Positions 50,361 through 58,995 are shown, numbered from the stretch's first letter. The stretch: 64,000 nt of DNA from DAOULT01 sp964646625 (GCA_964646625.1 CAZYHC010000015.1:1-64000); one strand, 5' to 3'. Program-made: numbers and translations. Notes: a model not told the origin generated them from the sequence alone.

Positions 50361-51869
50361 TTAGATGTAGATGCCTACCTCTTTGTCGGCCAATTCGGCC
50401 ATGCGGTCGGCACCCTCTTTGGCCCCCACTTCGCCGGTGGTTATCCTGCCCAGCTCCACGGCGAAGATGTTGTTGGCGATGGTAGACCAGGCCGGCAGGT
50501 GCGGCTCGGTGCCCATGCGCTCCTTGATAGCCCGCTCGGTGACGTCGAAGTGGCGGGTGGTGCCGGCGGCCACGACGGCCTTCTCCTTGGTGCGCGGGTC
50601 GTCGAAGGTGGATTGGCGTATCGGGCTGGCCCCGCCGCCCATGATGGCCGCCCGCGTCTGGACATCGGAGCTGGTGGCCCATTGCAGGAAGACCCAGGTG
50701 GCGTCCGGCTCACGGGAGTAGCGCGACAGACCGTAGACGCTGCCGCCCTGGTGGGAGATGCCGGGCCATTCCTCGAAGCCGCACTCCTCCGGGGTGCGCA
50801 GGGCGTACTCCTGCGGGCAGTCGGCGGCTTCCATGAGGCCCACGACCTGCGACTTCTCTTCCGTGTCGTACAGCGGGAAGAACTCGCCCCAGGCCATATA
50901 GATGCCGGCCTTGCCTTCGGCCACGGCCTCGGCCTCACCGCTCCAGTCCCAGGTGGTGGCGCCGGGCGGCATGTACTTGCCCAGTTCGAGCATGTATTCC
51001 AGGCCGGCCATGCCCTGCTCGTCGTTGACCACGCACTTGCCCTCCGGGTCGAAGACCGAGCCGCCATTGGCCCACAGCCAGCACGTCCAGTCGCACTCCA
51101 GGCTGTAGTGGCCGGACTTCCACTGGCCGATGGTGCCATACGTGTCGGGGGACTTGGCTTCGTTGATGGCCTTGATAACCTCCAGGTACTCGTCCATAGT
51201 GGTCGGCACTTCCAGCCCCAACTCTTCAAATATATCCTTGCGATACATCATGATGAAGATGGGGATGTCGCACACCAGGCCACCCCAGCGGCCCTTGTAG
51301 GTGGCGATGTGGTCTACCAGCGGCTTGAGCATGTCATCGGGGTTGTAGTTGGGGAAGGCCAGGTCGGGCTTGGCTTCCCACAGCTCGCGGGGATCGACGG
51401 TGTCATTGATGAAGCGGGCTACCCAGGCCTGGTCCTGATAGTAGACGTCGTTGTGGCCCAGCCCCCCGGCCGCATCTACGCTGATCTTGAACAGCACTTG
51501 CTCCAGGGGCAGTAGCTCCCACTCCACGTTGATGCCCGTCAAAGGCATGAACTCTCCCTTGGTCAGCTCGTCAATGGCCCGGCTGGGGGGCGTGGCCTCG
51601 GAGACGACGCGGATGGTCCTGCCCTTGAACTGGCCGCCCACTTCCTTGAGCCAGGCGACCACCTCTTCCGGCGGCCCCTCCTGGAAGGAAGGATCGGGGA
51701 GCAACCTGGCATGGGCGAGCCTGGAACCTCCCAGGGAATGCAACCCGTGCAGGCTGAAGCCCAACCCGGCCGCGGCACAAATCTTGAGGAAATCGCGACG
51801 GCTGAGCCGCCCGCGACTGAAAGCGTTCGCGGCCTTGGCAACGATTTTTTTGCTTTCTTGCTCTTGCAT
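50361..51869 (-). CDS. ABC transporter solute-binding protein (family 1), Tat signal
   Basis: A 502-residue exported protein. Residues 20-50 form a twin-arginine signal (SRRDFLKICAAAGLGFSL). The mature part is a family 1 sugar-binding protein: FKGRTIRVVSEATPPSRAIDELTKGEF, YYQDQAWVARFINDTVDPRELW, FIMMYRKDIFEELGLEVPTTMDEYLEVIKAI and a C-terminal PIRQSTFDDPRTKEK. Family 1 proteins bind sugars, polyols or glycerol-3-phosphate. The two permeases are upstream on the same strand and the ATPase gene is not in the cluster; a shared MsmK/UgpC-type ATPase may serve it. Confidence 0.88.
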   Translation of the reverse strand: MQEQESKKIVAKAANAFSRGRLSRRDFLKICAAAGLGFSLHGLHSLGGSRLAHARLLPDPSFQEGPPEEVVAWLKEVGGQFKGRTIRVVSEATPPSRAIDELTKGEFMPLTGINVEWELLPLEQVLFKISVDAAGGLGHNDVYYQDQAWVARFINDTVDPRELWEAKPDLAFPNYNPDDMLKPLVDHIATYKGRWGGLVCDIPIFIMMYRKDIFEELGLEVPTTMDEYLEVIKAINEAKSPDTYGTIGQWKSGHYSLECDWTCWLWANGGSVFDPEGKCVVNDEQGMAGLEYMLELGKYMPPGATTWDWSGEAEAVAEGKAGIYMAWGEFFPLYDTEEKSQVVGLMEAADCPQEYALRTPEECGFEEWPGISHQGGSVYGLSRYSREPDATWVFLQWATSSDVQTRAAIMGGGASPIRQSTFDDPRTKEKAVVAAGTTRHFDVTERAIKERMGTEPHLPAWSTIANNIFAVELGRITTGEVGAKEGADRMAELADKEVGIYI

Positions 51870-51998
51870 TTTTCACCCTCCTGAACTCTAAATTGAGATA
51901 AAGAAACAGACAGTCAACACCGTCGCTTTTTGTTATGTTCTATTCACCTCCTTTCTGCATCGTAGCTTTCAGACCCAAAGCACGATGGGCCAGGGCGG

Positions 51999-52931
51999 CT
52001 AACCGTGGACGGCGCCCAGGGTCAGCCCCCGCACCAGGTGCTTTTGAACGAGTAGTATGAAGATGAAAACGGGTATCATGGCCGCCGAACCCAGGGCCGC
52101 CAGATAACCCCACTCCACCCCATAGGCGGTGATGAAGGTCGAGGAGGCCACAGGCATGGTACGCACCCCTCCTTTAGTCAGCACCAGGGTGAGCAAGAAT
52201 TCATTCCAGGAAAAGATGAAGCTGAGAATGGCCGAGGCCGCCAGGCCCGGCTTTACGTAATGCAGTATGAGTTGAAAGGCCTGGAAGCGGTTGGCCCCAT
52301 CAACCAGGGCCGCCTCATCCAGATCGTGGGGCACCTCGTCTATGAAGCTCTTCAACAAGAGGATAGCCAGCGGCAGGTTCATGATAGTGTGCAGGAGAAT
52401 GATGCCGTGGTAGGTGTCGATCATACGAAAGTCTTTGATAAAGGGAGGCCCGTTCTCCCAGGCCCAATTCTGAATGTTTATATACATCAAGTAGAAAGGC
52501 AGCGCGGCCACGATAGGGGGCATCATGCGGTTGGATAGAATCCAGAAGACCACATTCTGCCGAAAACGAAAAGCGAAGCGGGACAGACCGTAAGCCGCCA
52601 GGGAGGCCACAGCCGTGACCAGAAAGGTGCTGATGACGGCGATGATGACGCTGTCTCTGAGATAGGGGATGGAATAATACAGCCCCCCGCCCTCGCCGGT
52701 GATGGCCCCCGTCTGCGCCAATTCCGTATCCTGGTAGAAGAGGCCCCCCAGAACGACCTGATACCAGGTGGTGGTGGGCTTGAAGACGAAAACGGGGGGG
52801 AGGTGGAAGATGTCCCCGTAGGGTTTGAACGAGCACAGGCACCACCAGAAGATAGGAAAAAAGAAAATGAAGGTCACGATGAAACACACCACCGTCAGCA
52901 CCACTTTTTTCCAGGTTTTCTGTCCTACCAT
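51999..52931 (-). CDS. ABC sugar transporter permease (MalG/UgpE type)
   Basis: A 310-residue inner-membrane permease with six helices. The EAA loop that docks the ATPase reads DEAALVDGANRFQAFQLILHYVKPG near residues 228-253. The N-terminal VLTVVCFIVTFIFFFPIFWW is the first helix. There is a roughly 60-residue periplasmic stretch between helices 1 and 2. It starts 4 bases after the other permease, so the two are co-translated and form the transport pore. Confidence 0.9.
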   Translation of the reverse strand: MVGQKTWKKVVLTVVCFIVTFIFFFPIFWWCLCSFKPYGDIFHLPPVFVFKPTTTWYQVVLGGLFYQDTELAQTGAITGEGGGLYYSIPYLRDSVIIAVISTFLVTAVASLAAYGLSRFAFRFRQNVVFWILSNRMMPPIVAALPFYLMYINIQNWAWENGPPFIKDFRMIDTYHGIILLHTIMNLPLAILLLKSFIDEVPHDLDEAALVDGANRFQAFQLILHYVKPGLAASAILSFIFSWNEFLLTLVLTKGGVRTMPVASSTFITAYGVEWGYLAALGSAAMIPVFIFILLVQKHLVRGLTLGAVHG

Positions 52932-52935
52932 AATA

Positions 52936-53868
52936 TCACCACTCCACTTTCAGTACTCTGATGCCCACCAGGGCGATGATGTTGACCAGGATCAGAATAA
53001 AAACCCCCAGGGCCGAGGCGTAACCCCACCTGGTGAAACCAAAAGCCTGGGTGTAGGCGTAGTAGCTGAGCACCTCAGTGCGCCGGCCCGGCCCACCGGC
53101 GGTCATAAGGTAGATGTAGTCGAAGACGCGATAGAGGTCGATCAGCCTGACCAGGATGGCCACGGCGATGACCGGCCGCAGCAGGGGCACGATGACGAAC
53201 CAGAACCGCTGCCAGCCGCTCGCCCCATCCACCACCGCCGCTTCCAGAGGCTCGCGGGGCAGAGCTTTCAGCCCGGCCAGGAGGATCAGGAGCATGAACG
53301 GCGTCCACTGCCAGATATCGGCGATCAGCACTCCCATCATAGCGTGTTTGCCGGTTCCTCCCAGCAACGGTTCGGCAGGGTCGATCAGGCCCAGCCCATA
53401 CAAGATCCAGGACAGGACGCCAAACTCGGCATGTTCTAGCAACTGGAACATCAACCCCGTCACCGCCGGGGGCACGACCATGGGCAGGATGATGACGGTC
53501 TGAAGCAGCGGCAGGCCCCAGGGCTCATGGTCGAACAGCAGGGCGATGATCATGCCCAGCGACAACTCGATGACCAGAGCGATGGTGGTGTATTTGAAGG
53601 TTATCCACAAGCTGTTATGGATGCGGGGATCTTTGAAGATCTCTATCCAGTTTTCCCAGCCAATCGGCACAAAGCCCCGCTTTAGAAGGTCAAACCTGAA
53701 GAAACTGCGATAGAAGTTGAAAAAAAGAGGGAAAATGCTAAACAAAAGGAGCAGGATAATGGCCGGCAGCAACCATATGAGCGGTCTCTCCCAGGAAAAC
53801 AGTCCCTTCTTCCCGGCCACTCGTCCGACTCGTACTTCGGTAAGACTCGGCGCTGATGTCTGACTCAT
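52936..53868 (-). CDS. ABC sugar transporter permease (MalF/UgpA type)
   Basis: A 310-residue permease with six helices. The first is PLIWLLPAIILLLLFSIFPLFF, and the EAA loop reads LEAAVVDGASGWQRFWFVIVPLLRP near 220-245. The ATG at 53868 follows ttggaggct; a GTG/ATG further upstream is weaker. It is the first gene of the co-directional run that includes the binding protein, alcohol dehydrogenase, hgcA and hgcB, and it lies about 85 bases from a perfect promoter. Confidence 0.9.
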   Translation of the reverse strand: MSQTSAPSLTEVRVGRVAGKKGLFSWERPLIWLLPAIILLLLFSIFPLFFNFYRSFFRFDLLKRGFVPIGWENWIEIFKDPRIHNSLWITFKYTTIALVIELSLGMIIALLFDHEPWGLPLLQTVIILPMVVPPAVTGLMFQLLEHAEFGVLSWILYGLGLIDPAEPLLGGTGKHAMMGVLIADIWQWTPFMLLILLAGLKALPREPLEAAVVDGASGWQRFWFVIVPLLRPVIAVAILVRLIDLYRVFDYIYLMTAGGPGRRTEVLSYYAYTQAFGFTRWGYASALGVFILILVNIIALVGIRVLKVEW

Positions 53869-53957
53869 ATTAGGAGCCTCCAAACAGAGGATCAAATATT
53901 AATAATTCCGGGGGCAGAGCATTCGTCTTTGTAAATGCCCTCGCGAAGGCTGGTTCG

Positions 53958-53986
53958 ATTATAACACAACTCTTCGTGGTTGTCAA
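53958..53986 (-). promoter_or_regulatory. Consensus sigma-70 promoter with inverted repeat, head of the transporter/hgcAB run
   Basis: On the minus strand TTGACA (53986-53981), 17 bases and TATAAT (53963-53958), matching the consensus at all 12 positions. Between the boxes lies ACAAC-N7-GTTGT-like ACAACCACGAAGAGTTGT, an operator-like inverted repeat. No other feature is seen in 53869-54101. Confidence 0.85.
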
Positions 53987-54101
53987 AATTGTCTTGCAGT
54001 GTTAGGGTTTCCCAATCTCAAATTTACGTCTTGCTAAGGTATTTAGTTTCGACTTCCATAATCTACTGGATTTTGGGAGAGTTGGGCGCAAACTCGTCTG
54101 G

Positions 54102-55475
54102 CTACCAGAGCAGAAGGCTCGGATGCTCCAGGGCCTCGACCACATCTTGCAGAAAGCGGGCTGCCACCGCACCATCCAGGACGCGGTGATCGGCTGACAA
54201 AGTCATGTGCATCATCGGACGGATGACCACTTCGTCCCCTGCCTCCCGCTCCATTACGATGGCGCGCTTGGCGATGCGCCCCACGGCCAGGATGGCGCTT
54301 TCTGGGGGGTTGATGATGGCGGTGAAGTGCTCTATGCCGTACATGCCGAGGTTGGTGATCGTGAAGGTGCCGCCGCTGACATCGTCCGGGGTGAGGAGGC
54401 CCTGGCGCGCCCGGTCGGTCAGGTCCTGTAACTGGCGGGCGATTTCAGCGATCCCCAGCCGTTCCGCCTGCCTGACCACCGGCACGATCAGGCCCTCGTC
54501 CAGAGCCACGGCCACCCCGACGTTCGACCATTCGTGTAGATGGATGGCCTCCTCGCTCGCCTCATTGCCCGTCCCACTGCGCAAGGAAGCATTGACCCAG
54601 CGATGGCGTTGCAAGGCCCAGGCGCACACTTTCACCAGTATGGCTGTGAAGGAAATGCGGGGGGCGCTCACTGTTTCGGCGCGGGCGTTCAGTTCATGGC
54701 GTAGCGCCTGTGCCGCCGACATATCGGCTTCGACCGTCAGCGTGATGTGGGGCGCGGTCTGGTAGCTCTGCTTCATGCGGGTGGCGATAGTGCGCCGCAT
54801 ACCTTGCAGGGGTACTACTTCCGCCCCCGGCGGAGCGGCCAACCCAGGCGGAGGGGCGATCTCGGGGCGCATCTGCCGTATGGCGGCCACTACGTCCGCT
54901 TCCTGCACCCGGCCACGTGGGCCGCGGCCTTCAAGCTGGGCCAGGTCCAGGCCATGCTCGCGGGCCACCCGGCGCGCCGCGGGCGTGGCGCGCGGCTTCT
55001 TTCCTTTTACAGTTACAGACGGCGCTATAGAAGGTTCGACCGACGCAGTAGCCAGTTGTGCCAGGTAGTTTTCGACATCCTGGCGTTTGATCTTGCCTGC
55101 CGGATCAGATGTCGGGACCTGGTTGAGGTCGATCCCGGCTTCCACCGCCATTCGCTGCGCAACCGGGGTGGCCCGCCGGACCTGTGGCTCCTCTGTGGCG
55201 CTCACAGGAGCAGCGTGCTCATCCGGCACCTTTTCACCTGGCTGCAATATGAAAGCGATGACCTCCGTCACCGGCACGACATCGCCCTTTTGCACAAGGA
55301 TGCCTCCCAGGAGGCCACTGGCCGGAGCTTCCACTTCCATGACCACCTTGTCGGTCTCCACTTCCAGCAAGGGGTCGCCCTGTTCCACCGTATCGCCTTC
55401 CTGGCGGAGCCAGCGCAGCACAGTAGCCTCTTCCTGGGTCATCCCGAACTTGGGCATGATAATTGGGATTGCCAC
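54102..55475 (-). CDS. 2-oxoacid dehydrogenase E2 (dihydrolipoyl acyltransferase) with two subunit-binding domains
   Basis: A 457-residue E2. One lipoyl domain (1-78) has the lipoylated Lys in EVETDKVVMEV. There are two peripheral subunit-binding domains: RRATPVAQRMAVEAGIDLNQV (about 99-137) and PRATPAARRVAREHGLDLAQL (about 159-197). The acyltransferase domain (225-457) ends in MTLSADHRVLDGAVAARFL, with the catalytic His and Asp. It transfers acetyl or branched acyl groups to CoA. Two binding domains are unusual. GTG start with gaaggacgcg. E1-beta is just upstream; no E1-alpha gene is present. Confidence 0.92.
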   Translation of the reverse strand: MAIPIIMPKFGMTQEEATVLRWLRQEGDTVEQGDPLLEVETDKVVMEVEAPASGLLGGILVQKGDVVPVTEVIAFILQPGEKVPDEHAAPVSATEEPQVRRATPVAQRMAVEAGIDLNQVPTSDPAGKIKRQDVENYLAQLATASVEPSIAPSVTVKGKKPRATPAARRVAREHGLDLAQLEGRGPRGRVQEADVVAAIRQMRPEIAPPPGLAAPPGAEVVPLQGMRRTIATRMKQSYQTAPHITLTVEADMSAAQALRHELNARAETVSAPRISFTAILVKVCAWALQRHRWVNASLRSGTGNEASEEAIHLHEWSNVGVAVALDEGLIVPVVRQAERLGIAEIARQLQDLTDRARQGLLTPDDVSGGTFTITNLGMYGIEHFTAIINPPESAILAVGRIAKRAIVMEREAGDEVVIRPMMHMTLSADHRVLDGAVAARFLQDVVEALEHPSLLLW

Positions 55476-55514
55476 CGCGTCCTTCCTCTCCCCTGAGCGG
55501 GAATGTAGACAGCA

Positions 55515-56516
55515 CTAATACTCACCACGCACCAGGGCGCGCGCTTCGCGAACGATGTCCTCCACCTGCGGCACAGCGCGCCGCTCCAGTTCTCTGTTGT
55601 AAGGGATCGGGACGTCCAACCCGGCCAGCCGGCGCACCGGGGCATCGAGATAGTCAAAGGCTTCGCTGGCCACCAGTTGGGCCACCACTTCGCCGCCATA
55701 CCCGCCGGTGATAGGTGCTTCGTGCACCACCAGGGCCTTGCCGGTCTTGATCACGGAATCAATCATGGGCTGCGCGTCGTAAGGTTTCAGGGTGCGCGGA
55801 TCTATCACCTCCAGTTCGATGCCCTCGGCGGCCAGTTGCTCCGCTGCTTCCAGCGCCCGGGCTACCATAATCGAGGTGGCCACCACGGTCAGGTCTGTGC
55901 CCTGGCGCTTGACGTCGCTCTGCCCCAGCGGAACGGTATAGTATCCTTCGGGTACTGGCCCTTTGGTCCGATAAAGAAGCTTGTGCTCCACAAAAATGAT
56001 CGGGTTGTCGTCCTCGATGGAGGCCAACAAGAGGCCCTTGACGTCATATGGCGTAGAGGGCATAACCACTTTCAGGCCTGGCACGTGCACGAACCAGGCC
56101 TCCAGGCTCTCCGAATGTTGGGCCGCGGCGCCTGTGCCCGATCCAGCCGGGGTGCGCAGCACCATAGGCACCCGCGCTTTGCCCCCGAACATGAAGCGAA
56201 TCTTGGCCCCCTGTAGAACAAGCTGCTCCATCGAGAGGGTGATGAAATCCATGAACTGGATTTCAGCCACTGGCCTCATGCCCGTCACGGCCGCGCCGAT
56301 GGCGGCCCCGGCGATGGCCGCCTCCGAAATGGGGGTATCTCGCACCCGCTCTGGGCCGAATTCCTCCATCAAGCCATCCGACACGCCGAAGGCGCCGCCG
56401 TACACCCCGACGTCTTCGCCAAACAAAAAGACACGCTCGTCGGCCTGCATAGCCAGACGTAGCGCCTCGCGCACCGCCTGCGCATAGGTAATCTCACGTT
56501 GTGTCTGCTCAGACAT
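55515..56516 (-). CDS. 2-oxoacid dehydrogenase E1 component, beta subunit
   Basis: A 333-residue E1-beta. ITYAQAVREALRLAMQADERVFLFGEDVGVYGGAFGVSDGL near the start holds the Glu that activates thiamine diphosphate. RVRDTPISEAAIAGAAIGAAVTGMRPVAEIQFMDF near 60 and GSGTGAAAQHSESLEAWFVHVPGLKVVMPSTPYD near 125-160 are standard. The C-terminal transketolase-like domain has VVHEAPITGGYGGEVVAQL. It needs an E1-alpha partner, which normally precedes it; here 323 bases of non-coding DNA and then rplU lie upstream. The partner must be elsewhere or has been lost. Confidence 0.9.
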   Translation of the reverse strand: MSEQTQREITYAQAVREALRLAMQADERVFLFGEDVGVYGGAFGVSDGLMEEFGPERVRDTPISEAAIAGAAIGAAVTGMRPVAEIQFMDFITLSMEQLVLQGAKIRFMFGGKARVPMVLRTPAGSGTGAAAQHSESLEAWFVHVPGLKVVMPSTPYDVKGLLLASIEDDNPIIFVEHKLLYRTKGPVPEGYYTVPLGQSDVKRQGTDLTVVATSIMVARALEAAEQLAAEGIELEVIDPRTLKPYDAQPMIDSVIKTGKALVVHEAPITGGYGGEVVAQLVASEAFDYLDAPVRRLAGLDVPIPYNRELERRAVPQVEDIVREARALVRGEY

Positions 56517-56741
56517 TATGTACCCATCCACGAATTGAGTCTTCGCCCAGTTGACGTCGTCCCCGGTCGGGGTTTCGCCAGCCACAGCCGGCCGGACGTC
56601 AGCCTCAGGTATTATACCATTGCCCTGTCACCTGGTCAAGTTCTTTCTGGAACAAACCGGCATCGGTAGTGGTGTTTATAGCTCCGACTGGCGCAAGGGG
56701 AGAAATGGGGTTAAAATAAGTCAGACGCCGCCCCCCAATTT
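56517..56741. other. Intergenic stretch between E1-beta and the rplU promoter
   Basis: No gene is supported here. A minus-strand frame extends E1-beta to 56585 but has no family resemblance. No remnant of E1-alpha was recognised. Confidence 0.5.
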
Positions 56742-56770
56742 TTGACAAGCCGGTGAAAATCGTGTATAAT
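56742..56770 (+). promoter_or_regulatory. Consensus sigma-70 promoter of the rplU-rpmA operon
   Basis: TTGACA (56742-56747), a 17-base spacer and TATAAT (56765-56770), a 12/12 match. The leader (about 56777-56839) contains a small hairpin, GGGCTT/AAGCCC, a possible L21 leader element. Confidence 0.88.
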
Positions 56771-56839
56771 AACCTGGCTGTGGGCTTTTGGTGAAGCCCG
56801 TACATGGTATTATGTCGTTTCCGAGGAGGTAGTTATTTA

Positions 56840-57151
56840 ATGCAGGCTGTTTTTGAGATGGGTGGGAAGCAATATAAAGTCAGCGTGGGTCAAACCGTCG
56901 AGGTGGAGAAGTTGCCTTACGCGGTGGGAGAAAGCGTCGAGCTGGACCGGGTGCTCATGGTGTTCGATGAAGGTGAGATGAAGGTGGGCTCTCCCCTGTT
57001 GGAGGGGGCCAGAGTGCGGGCCACTGTGACCGAACAGGGGCGGGGCAGGAAGATCATTGTCTTCAAGTACAAGCCTAGAAACCGCTATCGACGTAAACTT
57101 GGTCATCGACAAGCCTACACCCGGTTATTGATCGAGGACATTGTAGTTTAG
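56840..57151 (+). CDS. rplU: 50S ribosomal protein L21
   Basis: A 103-residue L21. It begins MQAVFEMGGKQYKVSVGQTVEVEKL, has LDRVLMVFDEGEMKVGSPLLEGARVRATV in the middle and ends KIIVFKYKPRNRYRRKLGHRQAYTRLLI, the typical rRNA-binding tail. The ATG at 56840 follows gaggaggtag. L21 binds 23S rRNA near L20 and is paired with L27 in almost all bacteria, as here. Confidence 0.97.
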   Translation: MQAVFEMGGKQYKVSVGQTVEVEKLPYAVGESVELDRVLMVFDEGEMKVGSPLLEGARVRATVTEQGRGRKIIVFKYKPRNRYRRKLGHRQAYTRLLIEDIVV

Positions 57152-57169
57152 ATTGGGAGGTGAATGGAC

Positions 57170-57427
57170 ATGGCACACAAAAAGGGAGGCGGCAGCAGCC
57201 GCAACGGACGCGATAGTCGCTCAAAAAGATTGGGAGTGAAAAAATTTGGCGGTGAGGCGGTGCGGCCCGGAAACATTATCGTCAGGCAACGAGGCACCCG
57301 CTTCAAGCCCGGCGAAAACGTGGGGTTGGGCAAGGATTATACCATCTTCTCTGTCATAGACGGCTTCGTGAAGTTTGAGACGGTAAGGAATGGAAGAAAG
57401 AGGGTTAGCGTCTATCCAACCCTCTGA
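57170..57427 (+). CDS. rpmA: 50S ribosomal protein L27
   Basis: An 85-residue L27 starting MAHKKGGGSSRNGRDSRSKRLGVK, which has the N-terminal basic tail that reaches the peptidyl-transferase centre. There is no cleavable Firmicutes-type extension. IIVRQRGTRFKPGENVGLGKDYT is the conserved core. The ATG at 57170 follows gggaggtg; the frame could start at 57164 but conservation favours this site. Confidence 0.97.
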   Translation: MAHKKGGGSSRNGRDSRSKRLGVKKFGGEAVRPGNIIVRQRGTRFKPGENVGLGKDYTIFSVIDGFVKFETVRNGRKRVSVYPTL

Positions 57428-57442
57428 GAGCGAGGGTTTGAG

Positions 57443-57856
57443 ATGACTCAAGCGACAACTGAAGTAAGAGAACGTACCTGCCTTCTTTTAATACCAAACT
57501 CTGGTGTTCAGAGAGCAATTGCAGAAGCACTTGAGGAGGCTGGAATCTCGCCTATCCAAGATGAGTTTGGTGGTGTTCGCTCATTCTTTGATGTGGTACC
57601 TATTTCTTCTATAGAGCGGGCCAATATGATTATTGCTGACATTACAGGAAGCAATCCAAATGTCATGTATGGGCTTGGCTTTGCACATGCGCTTAGAAAA
57701 CCGGTGTTAATCATTGTTCAAGAACGGGAGGAGATAACCCCATTTGACATACGAGGTTTTTTTTACTTGGTCTATGACCCGTCAGACCTGGGAGATTTCC
57801 AGAATATGCTCCGTCAATGGATTTTGAGGCTGTGGCCAACCAAAAGAGCAGAATAG
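57443..57856 (+). CDS. Nucleoside 2-deoxyribosyltransferase/TIR-like domain protein
   Basis: A 137-residue single-domain protein. TCLLLIPNSGVQRAIAEALEEAGI is the first strand-helix, ANMIIADITGSNPNVMYGLGFAHALRKPVLIIVQ near 65-97 the core, with an Asp and the N-x-M-Y-G-L-G-x-A-H motif. This pattern belongs to nucleoside deoxyribosyltransferase-like and TIR-like proteins that act on nucleotides, several linked to defence. The base composition (AT-richer) differs from the ribosomal genes on both sides, suggesting insertion between rpmA and rpmE. Function unknown. Confidence 0.68.
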   Translation: MTQATTEVRERTCLLLIPNSGVQRAIAEALEEAGISPIQDEFGGVRSFFDVVPISSIERANMIIADITGSNPNVMYGLGFAHALRKPVLIIVQEREEITPFDIRGFFYLVYDPSDLGDFQNMLRQWILRLWPTKRAE

Positions 57857-57909
57857 GAAAGACGACGAGTTCCAGGGTATACCCCGTAAATGGCTTTTGA
57901 GGTGCATTA

Positions 57910-58566
57910 ATGGGTGAAGTGAAGCGCATGTGTTTTTTCATTATGCCATTTGCGCCCGAGTTGCACTATTTTTATCTCTATCTGAAGCAATACATTGAGG
58001 ATCGGTACGCCATCCGATGCGAGCGTGCCGATGACCAGGTTCTCACCAAACCAATCCTGGAAAAGATCAACGATTTAATCCAGGAAGCTGACGTGATTAT
58101 CGCTGACTGTTCGGGGCGGAATGCCAACGTTTTCTACGAGCTTGGCATCGCTCACGCTCATGAGAAGAAGGTTATCCTGATCACGCACGACCCAATTGAA
58201 GAGGCACCGTCGGATATAAGGCACTTTGAGTTCATTCCATATCAACTCGACAAGCATACAGAATTTTTAGCTAAACTCGATAATGCTCTACACAATGTTT
58301 TCTTCGAGACTTATAAGGAGTTATACGAAAAGGCAAAGCAAATCTTTCAAGAGGTTAGGGACACAGTTCCAGAGGTAGAACCAGCCAGCAGAGAAGAATT
58401 CCTTTCTCGGGTCATGAAGATAGAGCGCACTCGTGGCTTGCCGGAACTGGCCGATGCCTTTGCTTTAAGGGAATTCGTGCTCCCTTGCATCATTCAAAAC
58501 AATTTTGATGCAAAAGTCATGGAGAAAGTAACTCAGTTTATCAGACACAAGTATCAATTGGAATAG
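57910..58566 (+). CDS. Nucleoside 2-deoxyribosyltransferase/TIR-like protein with helical C-terminus
   Basis: A 218-residue protein. Residues 5-120 repeat the fold of the previous gene: CFFIMPFAPELHYFYLYLKQYIED, then ADVIIADCSGRNANVFYELGIAHAHEKKVILITHD with the N-x-F-Y-E-L-G-x-A-H motif that includes a likely catalytic Glu. The last 90 residues are helical and charged. The pair may form a nucleotide-degrading or sensing module; NADase-type activity is a guess. Lower GC than its neighbours suggests transfer. Confidence 0.66.
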   Translation: MGEVKRMCFFIMPFAPELHYFYLYLKQYIEDRYAIRCERADDQVLTKPILEKINDLIQEADVIIADCSGRNANVFYELGIAHAHEKKVILITHDPIEEAPSDIRHFEFIPYQLDKHTEFLAKLDNALHNVFFETYKELYEKAKQIFQEVRDTVPEVEPASREEFLSRVMKIERTRGLPELADAFALREFVLPCIIQNNFDAKVMEKVTQFIRHKYQLE

Positions 58567-58583
58567 AAAGGTAGTAGTTGAAG

Positions 58584-58862
58584 ATGAAGAAAGATATTCA
58601 CCCTGAGTATTACCCGGAGGCCAAGATCGTCTGCGCCTGTGGCAATACTTTCACCATGGGCGCCACCAAGGAGCTGATCAAAACCGATGTCTGCTCGGCC
58701 TGCCATCCCTTCTTCACCGGCGAACAGCGAATTGTGGACACCGCCGGCCAAGTGGAACGTTTCATGAAGCGGCTCGAACGCCGGGAGGAGTTTGCGGCCC
58801 AGCAGGAAGAGGCCCCGGCAGAGACCCCGGAGGAAGAACCCGCTGAAGAACCCGCTGAATGA
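58584..58862 (+). CDS. rpmE: 50S ribosomal protein L31
   Basis: A 92-residue L31. KDIHPEYYPEAKIVCACGNTFTMGATKE and TDVCSACHPFFTGEQRIVDTAGQVERFMKR are the conserved core, with Cys pairs for zinc (a zinc-containing form). The last 25 residues are an acidic Glu/Pro-rich tail absent from most L31 proteins. ATG at 58584. It is followed by a terminator-like hairpin. Confidence 0.95.
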   Translation: MKKDIHPEYYPEAKIVCACGNTFTMGATKELIKTDVCSACHPFFTGEQRIVDTAGQVERFMKRLERREEFAAQQEEAPAETPEEEPAEEPAE

Positions 58863-58930
58863 ACCGAGACGAACTGTACAGGCTGTCGGGCTCACAGAGG
58901 TTTAAGTGGAGAGGTTGGGCTGGTTTCAAT

Positions 58931-58979
58931 AAAAAAGGCGAATTCAAGGGGCAGGTTTTAGTATCTGCCCTTTGCCTTT
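58931..58979 (+). terminator. Terminator-like hairpin after rpmE
   Basis: GGGCAG pairs with CTGCCC, and outside it AAAGGC pairs with GCCTTT, forming a two-part stem with T-rich ends 70 bases after the rpmE stop and just before tdk. Confidence 0.6.
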
Positions 58980-58995
58980 GGATTGAGGAGGGTTG

